A stretch of DNA of 64,000 nucleotides, taken from contig CAZWBA010000002.1 of NCBI GenBank assembly GCA_964631955.1, positions 62,001 to 126,000 on the forward strand, read 5' to 3'. The notes below the pieces were generated by a model. That model was given only the letters and a program-made list of their open reading frames with translations, did not search any database and had not been told where the DNA came from. The position numbers and the translations under genes are program-made. Below are positions 18,837 through 26,492 of the stretch, one piece after another (the first letter of the stretch is position 1; each line of letters opens with the position of its first letter). Source of the DNA: CAMLJR01 sp964631955 (GTDB lineage Bacteria; Pseudomonadota; Gammaproteobacteria; Pseudomonadales; CAMLJR01).

Positions 18837-20072
18837 TTGTTCGAATTCGACGTAGACATTGCCATTATCGGCGGCGGCATCGGCGGCTTGTGGCTGCTCA
18901 ACCGATTGCGTTCGCGCGGCTACAACGCCGTGTTATTCGAACAGGATGCGCTGGGCAGTCATCAGAGCGTGAATTCGCAGGGCATGATTCACGGCGGTAT
19001 CAAATATGCGCTGAGCGGAGCGCTGACCGGATCATCGGAAGCCATCGCCGACATGCCCGCGCACTGGCGCCGCTGCCTGGCCGGCGAAGGCGATGTCGAT
19101 CTGCGCGGCGCCAATGTTCTCAGCGATCATTTCTATTTATGGTCGACCGATACCATCGCCTCGCGCCTCACGTCTTTTTTTGCCAGCAAGCTCACGCGCG
19201 GTCGCGTCGATAATGTCGGCACTGAAGAGCGTCATCCGATATTTCAGGATCCTGCATTTCGCGGCAATGTGTATCGACTGGTCGATCTGGTGCTCGACGT
19301 ACCGTCGGTATTGGCCAGGCTCGCCGCCAATGCGCGCGGCTGCATTTATCACATCGATGGCGAAAGTCTCGCATTCGAGCGCGATGCGCGCGGCAAAGTC
19401 ACCTCGTTAGTCGCCAATTGCGGCGCCGATTCGATTCGCTGCAACGCGCAGGCATTCGTATTCAGCGCAGGTGCCGGCAACGCGACGCTGCTGACACAAG
19501 TCGGCTGCAAAAAACCGGAGATGCAGCGACGCCCACTGCATCAGGTGCTGGTGAAACACAGTTATCCGCATGCGCTTTATGCGCACTGCACCGGTGCGAA
19601 TCCTTCGCCGCGCCTGACGATTTCCAGTCACCGGTTACGCGACGGACAATGGGCGTGGTATCTCGGCGGCGATCTTGCGACCGAGGGCGTCGACATGAGC
19701 GATGCGCAATTGATCGATGCCGCAAGAGCCGAATTGCGCGATTTATTTCCGTGGGTGAATTTCGGCCCCGCTTCGCTCAATGAAAAATCGCAGTGGGCAA
19801 CGCTGCGCATCGATCGCGCCGAACCGAAACAGAAAGGTCTCGTCAAACCCGACAAGGCTTTTGCGGGACTGGCAGAGCAGCACGCCAATATCATCGTCGC
19901 CTGGCCGACCAAGCTGACATTGGCGCCGAATATGGCCGATGAGGTCGAAGCGCTTTTAAATGGCGCAGCCCTCATGAATATAAAAGGCACGACACCACCG
20001 CTTCCCCCCGCCTGCGCCGATTTGCCGGCGCCGCGCATCGCCAGACCGTGCTGGGAACTGGCATTTAATTAG
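18837..20072 (+). CDS. FAD-dependent oxidoreductase of the DAO/glycerol-3-phosphate dehydrogenase type, substrate unknown
   Basis: The 411-residue protein begins with the FAD-binding dinucleotide fold (VDIAIIGGGIGGLWLLNRL, GxGxxG at about residues 11-16). It continues with NSQGMIHGGIKYAL, the DAO-superfamily segment around the flavin, and has a second nucleotide-contact block VFSAGAGNA. It most resembles D-amino-acid oxidase/glycerol-3-phosphate dehydrogenase-like enzymes, but the substrate is not deducible. The TTG start at 18837 has CGGGAAT about 8 bases upstream, and a -10-like TATACT (18798-18803) lies just before it, inside the longer in-frame extension to 18786, which argues against that extension. 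The aldo-keto reductase gene follows after 10 bases, so the two are probably cotranscribed and act on related substrates. Confidence 0.8.
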   Translation: MFEFDVDIAIIGGGIGGLWLLNRLRSRGYNAVLFEQDALGSHQSVNSQGMIHGGIKYALSGALTGSSEAIADMPAHWRRCLAGEGDVDLRGANVLSDHFYLWSTDTIASRLTSFFASKLTRGRVDNVGTEERHPIFQDPAFRGNVYRLVDLVLDVPSVLARLAANARGCIYHIDGESLAFERDARGKVTSLVANCGADSIRCNAQAFVFSAGAGNATLLTQVGCKKPEMQRRPLHQVLVKHSYPHALYAHCTGANPSPRLTISSHRLRDGQWAWYLGGDLATEGVDMSDAQLIDAARAELRDLFPWVNFGPASLNEKSQWATLRIDRAEPKQKGLVKPDKAFAGLAEQHANIIVAWPTKLTLAPNMADEVEALLNGAALMNIKGTTPPLPPACADLPAPRIARPCWELAFN

Positions 20073-20082
20073 AGGTGCTGTC

Positions 20083-20889
20083 TTGAGCGGCGAAGAAATA
20101 AATCTGCGCACACTGCGCCGGCAATTCGGAAGCACCGGATTGCATTTGAGCCCGCTCGGTCTGGGCACCGTCAAACTCGGCCGCAATACCGGCGTCAAAT
20201 ATCCGGACCGTTTTCAGATTCCCGACGATGCAGCCGCAGCAAATTTAATTGCGCATGCGCGCGAACTCGGCATCAATCTGATCGATACCGCGCCCGCTTA
20301 CGGAACCAGCGAGGAGCGTCTGGGCAATTTATTACGCGGTCAGCGCGATGACTGGGTGATCTGCACCAAGGTCGGCGAAGAATTCGACAATGGCGAATCG
20401 CATTTCGATTTCAGCGCCGCGCATACGCGCTTGAGCATCGAGCGCAGCTTGCGGCGCCTGCAAACCGATTATCTCGACATCGTACTGATTCATTCCGATG
20501 GCAACGATTTATCGATCATCGAGCACGGCGAAGCGCTCGCCACACTGGCGCGCTGCAAGCAGGAAGGACTGATCCGCGCCTATGGCATGTCGACGAAAAC
20601 CGTGAGTGGAGGCATTGCGGCAGCGCAACATAGTGACGCTGTTATGGCGACCTACAACAGTGGATACACCGACGAGCGGCCCGTGCTCGATTTTTGCCAT
20701 CGCCATCGCAGGGGCGTATTGATCAAAAAAGCTTTCGCGTCGGGCCATGCCATCGATACCGCCGCTGCCTTGCGCGATGTGCTCGTGCAACCCGGTGTCA
20801 CCAGCGTCATCATCGGCACCATCAATCCACAGCATCTGCAGCAGAATGCTACCGTTGCATTCAGCATCAATTCAGACTCCGGCAACTAA
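20083..20889 (+). CDS. Aldo/keto reductase
   Basis: A 268-residue NAD(P)H-dependent oxidoreductase of the aldo/keto reductase superfamily. Visible features: STGLHLSPLGLGTVKLG at the N-terminus, the catalytic Asp/Tyr in LIDTAPAYGTSEERLG, the Lys in VICTKVG, the His in IVLIHSDG, and the cofactor-binding SVIIGTINPQHL near the end. The TTG start has GAGGTG upstream and lies 10 bases after the FAD oxidoreductase stop, so translation is likely coupled. The pairing suggests oxidation of an alcohol or amine by one partner and reduction of a carbonyl by the other, which is inference. Confidence 0.9.
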   Translation: MSGEEINLRTLRRQFGSTGLHLSPLGLGTVKLGRNTGVKYPDRFQIPDDAAAANLIAHARELGINLIDTAPAYGTSEERLGNLLRGQRDDWVICTKVGEEFDNGESHFDFSAAHTRLSIERSLRRLQTDYLDIVLIHSDGNDLSIIEHGEALATLARCKQEGLIRAYGMSTKTVSGGIAAAQHSDAVMATYNSGYTDERPVLDFCHRHRRGVLIKKAFASGHAIDTAAALRDVLVQPGVTSVIIGTINPQHLQQNATVAFSINSDSGN

Positions 20890-21215
20890 CCTCCTGACAG
20901 AGCTGCTTCGCCGATGCCTATCGAAGCGTATCGGATCCATGCAGCTGTGTTCTACATGTAACTGCGCGTGTTGCTACATGTAACTGTGCGAACCCCGCGT
21001 CAGGAATAGCCAGGAGAATAGCGATGAAAACCGGCAGAACCACTCGCAGTGCTGACACGATGCGCGCTTTCGCGGTGCTCATGATTGCACTCGCCAAAGG
21101 CGCCGACACCAATCGGCCCCGGGCCTCTCGACACATACCGCGCATGAAACCGCGCACGCCATTGCAGGCGCCTTCGCGCGATGCATCTTTCTCAACCTCT
21201 TACGGGAATATCACC
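20890..21215. other. Intergenic region before the OmpA-like lipoprotein gene
   Basis: This stretch of 326 bases has an open frame in phase with the lipoprotein, from 21024, but it encodes a Arg/Thr-rich leader unlike any signal peptide, so I read it as 5' untranslated sequence. Its notable content is the pair of ACATGTA repeats listed separately. No tRNA or other RNA gene was seen. Confidence 0.5.
20952..20986. promoter_or_regulatory. Tandem 13-bp repeats with palindromic TACATGTA core
   Basis: CTACATGTAACTG occurs at 20952-20964 and again, identically, at 20974-20986. The copies are 22 bases apart, about two helical turns, so they lie on the same face of the DNA. Each contains the 8-bp palindrome TACATGTA. 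This is the layout of a two-site operator, about 230-265 bases before the lipoprotein start. The cognate regulator is unknown. Confidence 0.5.
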
Positions 21216-21902
21216 ATGCCGTCTTCACGTAAATCACGCATCTTCGCAACCGGATTCATGACCGCTGCGTTACTCGCCGGCTGTACCACAACCGATCCCA
21301 ATACCGGCGAACAGAAAATGTCGCGCACGAGCAGAGATGCAGGAATAGGCGCCGTTGCCGGAGCCGTTCTCGGCGCTGCCGTCTCCAGTAAAAGCGATCG
21401 CGGCAAGGGCGCCCTGATCGGCGCTGCCGCAGGTGGCGGCATTGGCGCGGCCATCGGTCATCGCGCCGACAAACAGGAAGCGGAGCTGCGCAAGCAACTG
21501 GAAAATTCCGGTGTGGAGGTACAGCGTCAGGGCGACACGATCAATCTCGTCGTACCGAATGCCATCAGCTTCGCGACGGACAGCGCGCAATTGACATCGG
21601 ATTTTTATGGCCCGCTCAACGATGTGGCCGCTTCACTGAAAAACTATCCTGACACCACCGTCCAGATCGTCGGCCACACCGATAGCACCGGTGCAGCGGC
21701 CTACAATCAGCAGTTATCTGTGAATCGCGCAAACGCAGTGGTGGTTTATCTGTCGGCACAGGGTGTGGCGAAAGAGCGCATGCAGGCCGTCGGCATGGGA
21801 TCGAGCCAGCCGATCGCCGACAACAAGACCACAGCAGGACGCGCGCAGAATCGGCGCGTCGAAATCAAAATCATTCCGCGCGAAACACCACAGAATGGCT
21901 GA
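21216..21902 (+). CDS. OmpA-family outer-membrane lipoprotein (YiaD-like, glycine zipper)
   Basis: The 228-residue product starts with a lipoprotein signal whose lipobox is LLAGC (Cys at about residue 22). A glycine-zipper membrane segment follows (GIGAVAGAVLGAAVSS and GALIGAAAGGGIGAAIG), then a C-terminal OmpA domain with the peptidoglycan-binding block IVGHTDSTGAAAYNQQLSV and NRRVEIKI at the end. Such proteins tether the outer membrane to peptidoglycan. GGGAA lies 9 bases before the ATG at 21216, which also starts the signal peptide, so this start is chosen over 21024. A strong bidirectional terminator follows. Confidence 0.9.
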   Translation: MPSSRKSRIFATGFMTAALLAGCTTTDPNTGEQKMSRTSRDAGIGAVAGAVLGAAVSSKSDRGKGALIGAAAGGGIGAAIGHRADKQEAELRKQLENSGVEVQRQGDTINLVVPNAISFATDSAQLTSDFYGPLNDVAASLKNYPDTTVQIVGHTDSTGAAAYNQQLSVNRANAVVVYLSAQGVAKERMQAVGMGSSQPIADNKTTAGRAQNRRVEIKIIPRETPQNG

Positions 21903-21913
21903 GACCCAGCGAT

Positions 21914-21949
21914 AAATGAAAACGGACGCCGCTGCGTCCGTTTTCATTT
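21914..21949. terminator. Bidirectional rho-independent terminator
   Basis: A perfect inverted repeat with 15-base arms (AAATGAAAACGGACG / CGTCCGTTTTCATTT) and a short loop lies between the convergent lipoprotein and GNAT genes. T-runs on both strands let it stop transcription from either side. Confidence 0.85.
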
Positions 21950-21960
21950 CCGCATCCGAT

Positions 21961-22377
21961 TCATTGCACACATCTGCCGGGCTCCAATAACCACGCACGC
22001 GGATTGTGTTCAAAACCGATTCGCGGGTAGTACTCGTTGGCCGCCGGCGCCGCAAGTAAAATAATTTTGCACAGCGGCCCCAGCTGACGCTGCGTCACAT
22101 CGATGAGCTGCCTGCCGATACCGCTGCGCTGATAGGCGACATCGACCGCCAGATCGGCGAGATAACACGCGTAATGCCAATCGGTCAGCGAACGCGAAAT
22201 GCCAATCAGCTTGTCGCCATCCCACGCTGTCGCCATGATGTCGGCATTGATGATCATGCCGCGCAGACATTCATCATTATCGAGCGGGCGACGCTCGCCC
22301 AAAGTGGAACGCGCGAGCACGTCGCGAAATTGTTCCAGCGTGATGACGCGATCGACTGCATAGCTCATTGCTGTCAT
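21961..22377 (-). CDS. GNAT-family N-acetyltransferase
   Basis: The 138-residue protein has the GNAT fold order: MIINADIMATAWDGDKLIGISR on the first strands, LADLAVDVAYQRSGIGRQLI as motif A with the acetyl-CoA pyrophosphate loop (QRSGIG), and a C-terminal PAANEYYPRIGFE, the usual Tyr-containing motif B end. The substrate is unknown; most proteins of this size and pattern acetylate small amines or protein termini. It is divergent from yqhA and appears to be a single-gene unit. Confidence 0.85.
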   Translation of the reverse strand: MTAMSYAVDRVITLEQFRDVLARSTLGERRPLDNDECLRGMIINADIMATAWDGDKLIGISRSLTDWHYACYLADLAVDVAYQRSGIGRQLIDVTQRQLGPLCKIILLAAPAANEYYPRIGFEHNPRAWLLEPGRCVQ

Positions 22378-22411
22378 ATCTTTTCCAAAAAATGTCCAAA
22401 AAAAATGCCAC

Positions 22412-22439
22412 TTGAGCGTTGCATGGCGATCCTTACAAT
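22412..22439 (+). promoter_or_regulatory. Probable sigma-70 promoter for the yqhA-CBS transporter unit
   Basis: TTGAGC (22412-22417) and TACAAT (22434-22439) are separated by 16 bases. A second TTACAAT occurs at 22450-22456. The genes at 22489 and 22991 follow on the same strand with short spacing. Confidence 0.45.
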
Positions 22440-22488
22440 GGCTGGAAGGTTACAATAGTCGACCATAACAATGAGGCCAAGCATTACC

Positions 22489-22977
22489 GTGGAAAAAGTG
22501 ATCGAACGCACCATGTATGCATCGCGCTGGTTATTGGCGCCGATTTATCTGGGACTCAGCCTGAGCCTGCTGGCTCTCGGTCTGAAATTTTTCCAGGATC
22601 TGGTTCATACCGCACCGCATCTCTTCGAAGTCACCGAAGCCGATCTGGTATTGCGAATACTGTCGCTCATCGATCTTGCGCTCGTCGGTGGCCTGATTGT
22701 GATGGTGATGTTATCGAGCTATGAAAATTTCGTCTCGCGGCTGGATATCGGCGAGTCCGCGGAGAAGCTCAGCTGGCTCGGCAAAATGGATTCAGCCAGT
22801 CTGAAAAACAAAGTGGCGTCATCGATTGTCGCCATCTCGTCGATCCATCTGCTCAAGATTTTCATGGATGCATCGAAATATTCGACCGAATATCTGCAAT
22901 GGTACGTCATCATTCACATGACCTTTGTCGCTTCTGCCTTTGCCATGGGCTATCTCGACAAAATAACCCGCCACTGA
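22489..22977 (+). CDS. yqhA: YqhA-like UPF0114 inner-membrane protein
   Basis: A membrane protein of about 162 residues with three or four hydrophobic helices, matching the UPF0114/YqhA family (MYASRWLLAPIYLGLSLSLL and ALVGGLIVMVMLSSYENFVS are recognisable, and SSIVAISSIHLLKIFM is the conserved third helix region). The function of the family is unknown. The GTG at 22489 gives an N-terminus MEKVIERTMYASRW like the E. coli protein; an in-frame ATG at 22471 would add six residues. The CBS transporter gene starts 13 bases after the stop, so both are probably one operon. Confidence 0.85.
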   Translation: MEKVIERTMYASRWLLAPIYLGLSLSLLALGLKFFQDLVHTAPHLFEVTEADLVLRILSLIDLALVGGLIVMVMLSSYENFVSRLDIGESAEKLSWLGKMDSASLKNKVASSIVAISSIHLLKIFMDASKYSTEYLQWYVIIHMTFVASAFAMGYLDKITRH

Positions 22978-22990
22978 CTCGGCATTTATC

Positions 22991-24316
22991 GTGGACGCTG
23001 GAACTAACGTTGCGCTGATCATTGCAGCGCTGTTGCTCGTTCTGCTCAATGGTTTTTTCGTTGCTGCGGAATTCGGACTGGTTAAGTTACGGCAGACGCG
23101 CGTCCGCGCCATCGCCAAAACTTTCGGCTGGCGCGGACGCATGCTCGCGCGCGTGCATCGACATCTCGATGCGTATCTTTCCGCCTGCCAGCTCGGCATC
23201 ACGCTCGCTTCACTGGGTCTCGGCTGGATCGGCGAGCCCGCCTTTGCGCGGTTGCTCGAACCTTTGTTCGCAGTTGCCGGCATCGACGATGAAAAAATCG
23301 TTCACGGCATTTCGTTCTTCATCGCTTTCGTCAGTATTTCGTTTTTACACATCGTGGTCGGCGAGCTCGCGCCGAAATCGATGGCGATTCGCAATCCGGA
23401 AAGCATTGCATTGTGGACCGCACCGCCGCTCTACGGTTTCTACTGGCTCATGTATCCGGCGATCTGGTTTTTGAATCATAGCGCGGCAGCCCTGTTGCGA
23501 CGCGCCGGTTTGAATTCCGGCGTCGATCATGATGCACATTATTCGATTGAAGAACTGAAACTGATTTTGCGCAGCAGTCGCGCCGACGATCAGGTTACCG
23601 ACAATGAATGGCGCGTACTGGCGCAGGCGCTCGATTTTCGCAATCTCGAAGTCGCCGATCTTCTGCGCCCCTTCGGTGAAGCCATCACGCTGCGTCAGGA
23701 TGCAACGCTCGCCGAAAACCTCGACCGTATTGTGCAATATCGCTTCAGTCGCTACCCGTTGCTCAACGACAAGGGTGAAGTTATCGGCATCGTGCACTTG
23801 AAAGATTTATTCATGGCGCAACATAAAGGTGTGCTGCCGGAGGATCTGGCCGAGATCGCGCATCCGGTGCCTTTCGTCGCCGCCGATTTGCCCGCAACGG
23901 AATTGTTTCGCCGCTTTCAGGAAGGCATGCCGCATTTTGCCGTGGCCAATTACGATGACGGCAGACCCCAGGGTTTTCTCACGCTCGATAATTTGCTGGG
24001 CGCGCTCGTCGGTGAAATTCGCGATGAATTCCGTCGCACCAGCAATGACTGGATAAAACTCGATGACGGTTCGGTCATGGGTAAAGGCAGCCTGCCGATT
24101 TTCACGCTCGAGCGCACGCTGGGAATCGATATCGAAAGCGAAAATGCCGAAACGGTCGGCGGGCTCGTGCTGTGGAAGCTGGGCGAATTGCCGAAGGAAG
24201 GACAACGCATCGAGTTCGATCGCTTCGATGTCGTCGTGAAAAAAATGAGCGGACCGCGCATCGTGCTCGTGCGTGTCTATCCGCACGCCGACAGCGGCGA
24301 TTTATTTGGCGACTGA
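22991..24316 (+). CDS. CNNM/HlyC-CorC family membrane protein with CBS domains
   Basis: The 441-residue protein has the full family plan. An N-terminal CNNM transmembrane domain covers about 1-190 (LLLVLLNGFFVAAEFGLVKLR, with HIVVGELAPKSMAIRNPE as the signature loop). A pair of CBS domains at about 200-335 probably binds adenosine nucleotides, and a C-terminal CorC/HlyC domain at about 350-430 includes DGSVMGKGSLPI. Relatives export Mg2+ or Co2+ or have been annotated as haemolysins; ion transport is the better supported role. Translation starts at a GTG. The gene ends 2 bases before the convergent trmB stop, with no terminator visible in between. Confidence 0.88.
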   Translation: MDAGTNVALIIAALLLVLLNGFFVAAEFGLVKLRQTRVRAIAKTFGWRGRMLARVHRHLDAYLSACQLGITLASLGLGWIGEPAFARLLEPLFAVAGIDDEKIVHGISFFIAFVSISFLHIVVGELAPKSMAIRNPESIALWTAPPLYGFYWLMYPAIWFLNHSAAALLRRAGLNSGVDHDAHYSIEELKLILRSSRADDQVTDNEWRVLAQALDFRNLEVADLLRPFGEAITLRQDATLAENLDRIVQYRFSRYPLLNDKGEVIGIVHLKDLFMAQHKGVLPEDLAEIAHPVPFVAADLPATELFRRFQEGMPHFAVANYDDGRPQGFLTLDNLLGALVGEIRDEFRRTSNDWIKLDDGSVMGKGSLPIFTLERTLGIDIESENAETVGGLVLWKLGELPKEGQRIEFDRFDVVVKKMSGPRIVLVRVYPHADSGDLFGD

Positions 24317-24318
24317 CA

Positions 24319-25011
24319 TCAGGCTTTTAAAAAAATAATATCCCACACGCCATGCCCCAAACGTTCGCCGCGCTGTTCGAATTTCGTTTTCGGACGATGA
24401 TCGGGGCGCAGCGAATAGTCCTGCTCCACACCGTTGCGAAAATTCTGTGCGGCTTTCATCACCGCGAGAATATGTTCGGCGTAGTCCTGCCAGTCCGTCG
24501 CCGCATGCAAAACACCGCCCGGCTTTAATTTGCGATGCAGCAGCTGCACGAATTCGGGCTGAATCAGACGGCGTTTGTGATGACGCTTCTTGTGCCACGG
24601 ATCGGGAAAAAATATCTGAACCGCATCGAGACTGGCGTCGGCGATACATTGCTGCAGAACCTCGACGGCATCGTCGCAATACACGCGGATATTATCGACG
24701 CCCGCATCGGCCATATCGTGCAGCAGTTTGCCCACGCCAGGGCGATGCACTTCGATACCGATGAAATTTTTCCCGGGCGCCGCCTGCGCCATCTGCAGCA
24801 GCGAACCGCCCATGCCGAAACCGATTTCCAGCACGGTCGGCGCATCGCGTCCGAAAGCCTGTTCGATATTCAAAAGACCGTTTTCGCGCAAGAGGCCTTT
24901 TTGCGGCCAATGCAACTCCAGCCCCTGCTGCTGCGCTGGCGTCATGCGACCCTGCCGTAAAACAAAACTGCGAATCCGGCGCGCGAATGTATTGTCGGCG
25001 TTTTCGCTCAT
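24319..25011 (-). CDS. trmB: tRNA (guanine-N7-)-methyltransferase
   Basis: Methylates G46 in the tRNA variable loop using S-adenosylmethionine. The 230-residue protein shows IRSFVLRQGRMTPAQQ at the N-terminus, the SAM-binding block VLEIGFGMGGSLLQMA, and the TrmB signatures IGIEVHRPGVGKLL and IFFPDPWHKKRHHKRRL. The start at 25011 has GGAAAG directly upstream and overlaps the DUF423 stop as ATGA (25008-25011), so the two genes are translationally coupled. The upstream in-frame ATG at 25029 lies inside DUF423. Confidence 0.95.
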   Translation of the reverse strand: MSENADNTFARRIRSFVLRQGRMTPAQQQGLELHWPQKGLLRENGLLNIEQAFGRDAPTVLEIGFGMGGSLLQMAQAAPGKNFIGIEVHRPGVGKLLHDMADAGVDNIRVYCDDAVEVLQQCIADASLDAVQIFFPDPWHKKRHHKRRLIQPEFVQLLHRKLKPGGVLHAATDWQDYAEHILAVMKAAQNFRNGVEQDYSLRPDHRPKTKFEQRGERLGHGVWDIIFLKA

Positions 25012-25388
25012 GCTGCTTTCCAGCTCCATGCAGCCACCGCCAATAGAATCCAGCCGATGAGAAAGGCAACTCCGCCGAGCGGTGTAATCGCACCGAGCCA
25101 GCGCACACCGCTAATTGCCAGCACGTACAAGCTGCCGCTGAAAACGATGATACCGGCTGTGAACGACAGCGCACTCCAGCGCAGAACGGCGCTTTGCGGC
25201 AACTGCAGCATCAACAGCGCAACGCCGAACAATGCCAGCGTGTGGTAGAAGTGATACTGCACACCCGTCTGATATACCGCGAGCATGTCGACAGTGAGTT
25301 TTTGTTTCAGCCCGTGCGCGCCGAATGCACCCAGTGCTACGGCAAGAAAACCGTTAACGGCTGCGATCAGTAAATATATTTTGCTCAT
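25008..25388 (-). CDS. DUF423 inner-membrane protein (YgdD-like)
   Basis: The 126-residue protein has four hydrophobic helices and the DUF423 pattern: AVNGFLAVALGAFGAHGL in the first helix, YQTGVQYHFYHTLALF with conserved His residues, SGSLYVLAISGVRWLGAITPLGG, and a final membrane segment ending AWSWKAA. The function is unknown; members are widespread small membrane proteins. It is first in a two-gene unit with trmB, overlapping it by four bases, and stands just downstream of the rpoH terminator. Confidence 0.88.
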   Translation of the reverse strand: MSKIYLLIAAVNGFLAVALGAFGAHGLKQKLTVDMLAVYQTGVQYHFYHTLALFGVALLMLQLPQSAVLRWSALSFTAGIIVFSGSLYVLAISGVRWLGAITPLGGVAFLIGWILLAVAAWSWKAA

Positions 25389-25411
25389 GCTGCGAACTCG
25401 TTGAAAAACAA

Positions 25412-25431
25412 AAGCCGCCCGTAGGCGGCTT
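25412..25431 (-). terminator. Rho-independent terminator after rpoH
   Basis: AAGCCGCC-GTAC-type hairpin (AAGCCGCCCGTAGGCGGCTT on the plus strand) followed on the minus strand by TTGTTTTTC, 25 bases beyond the rpoH stop. Confidence 0.85.
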
Positions 25432-25455
25432 GTATTGTAAAAGCATTATTTACGT

Positions 25456-26310
25456 TTAAGCCAACAGCAGCGCCTTCACTTTATTCATCGCATTTTTTTC
25501 GAGCTGACGAATGCGCTCAGCCGATACGCCGTATTTGTCGGCGAGATCGTGCAATGTCGCCTTGCTCTCACCCAGCCAGCGCGCGTGAAGAATATCGCGG
25601 CTGCGCTCGTCGAGTTTTTCCAGCGCGACCGACAAATCGGCGTTGCTGTTCTCCTCCCAATCGCTCTCTTCGAGCTGTAATGCAGGATCGGCGCTGCGAT
25701 CTTCGAGATAGTGAATCGGCGCAACCGCATCGTCATCGTCGTCGATACCGACATCGAAATTCATGTCGCTCGCCGCAAGACGGCCTTCCATTTGCCGCAC
25801 CTCGGCAACCTCGACCCCGAGATCGCGCGCGACCGCATGCGCCTCGTCATTGCTCAGCCAGGCGAGACGTTTTTTCTGACTGCGCAGATTGAAGAACAAT
25901 TTACGCTGCGCTTTGGTGGTCGCGATTTTCACGATGCGCCAGTTGCGCAGAATGAATTCGTGCATTTCGGCCTTGATCCAGTGCACAGCGAACGAAACGA
26001 GGCGCACGCCCTTTTCAGGGTTGAAGCGCTTCACGGCTTTCATCAGGCCGACATTGCCTTCCTGGATCAGATCGCCCAGCGGCAGGCCATACCCCATGTA
26101 GGTTTTGGCGATATGCACGACGAAGCGCAGGTGCGCCATGATCAGTTCGCGTGCGGCCTCGACATTGCCGTTGTAATACAGTTCTTCAGCCAGTTCCCGC
26201 TCGCGTTCGGCGCTGAGCAGCGGCACGCTGCTGACGGCCTGCGTGTAGGCGGTGAGATTGCCACCCGGCACCAGCGGCTGAACCGGCATCAAGCTGAGAG
26301 TGGTCATCAT
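25456..26310 (-). CDS. rpoH: RNA polymerase heat-shock sigma factor (sigma-32)
   Basis: Directs RNA polymerase to heat-shock promoters. The 284-residue protein has sigma region 2 (LIMAHLRFVVHIAKTYMGYG then LPLGDLIQEGNVGLMKAV), region 2.4 (SFAVHWIKAEMHEFILRNW), the RpoH box (TKAQRKLFFNLRS) that separates sigma-32 from other sigmas, and a region 4 helix-turn-helix (LHDLADKYGVSAERIRQLE). GGAGGACA stands right before a double ATG at the start. It lies downstream of ftsX as in many gammaproteobacteria. Upstream is a likely sigma-70 promoter overlapped by a perfect CIRCE operator, so transcription should be repressed by HrcA; see findings. Confidence 0.97.
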   Translation of the reverse strand: MMTTLSLMPVQPLVPGGNLTAYTQAVSSVPLLSAERERELAEELYYNGNVEAARELIMAHLRFVVHIAKTYMGYGLPLGDLIQEGNVGLMKAVKRFNPEKGVRLVSFAVHWIKAEMHEFILRNWRIVKIATTKAQRKLFFNLRSQKKRLAWLSNDEAHAVARDLGVEVAEVRQMEGRLAASDMNFDVGIDDDDDAVAPIHYLEDRSADPALQLEESDWEENSNADLSVALEKLDERSRDILHARWLGESKATLHDLADKYGVSAERIRQLEKNAMNKVKALLLA

Positions 26311-26382
26311 TGTCCTCCAGGGTTGTACAGTCGATGAGCGTCCACGACGGGACGGCTATCGGATCCCAAGTCCGCATGCATA

Positions 26383-26409
26383 TTAGCACTCGCGGTTTTA
26401 GAGTGCTAA
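26383..26409. promoter_or_regulatory. Perfect CIRCE operator (HrcA binding site) upstream of rpoH
   Basis: TTAGCACTC at 26383-26391, nine bases, then GAGTGCTAA at 26401-26409: an exact match to the CIRCE consensus TTAGCACTC-N9-GAGTGCTAA on both arms. It is 73 bases before the rpoH start and covers the proposed -10 element. The only flanking genes are ftsX (ending upstream) and rpoH, both on the minus strand, so rpoH is the natural target. Confidence 0.95.
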
Positions 26410-26425
26410 CCCTCGGGAAGTTCAA
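26397..26425 (-). promoter_or_regulatory. Probable rpoH promoter
   Basis: On the minus strand TTGAAC (26425-26420) and TCTAAA (26402-26397) are 17 bases apart. The -10 lies inside the right arm and spacer of CIRCE. A second possible -10, TGC-TAATAT, is at the far edge of CIRCE. I see no sigma-32-type promoter. Confidence 0.5.
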
Positions 26426-26492
26426 TTGGCGATAAGCTCGGCACCGCAAATGAATGCGATTTTTGAGTGCGGCACGCAACCAAATCCATTGT

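Noticed and set aside
21024..21215. Extension of the OmpA-like lipoprotein to 21024
   Set aside because: It would bury the lipobox signal inside the protein; the ATG at 21216 has GGGAA upstream.
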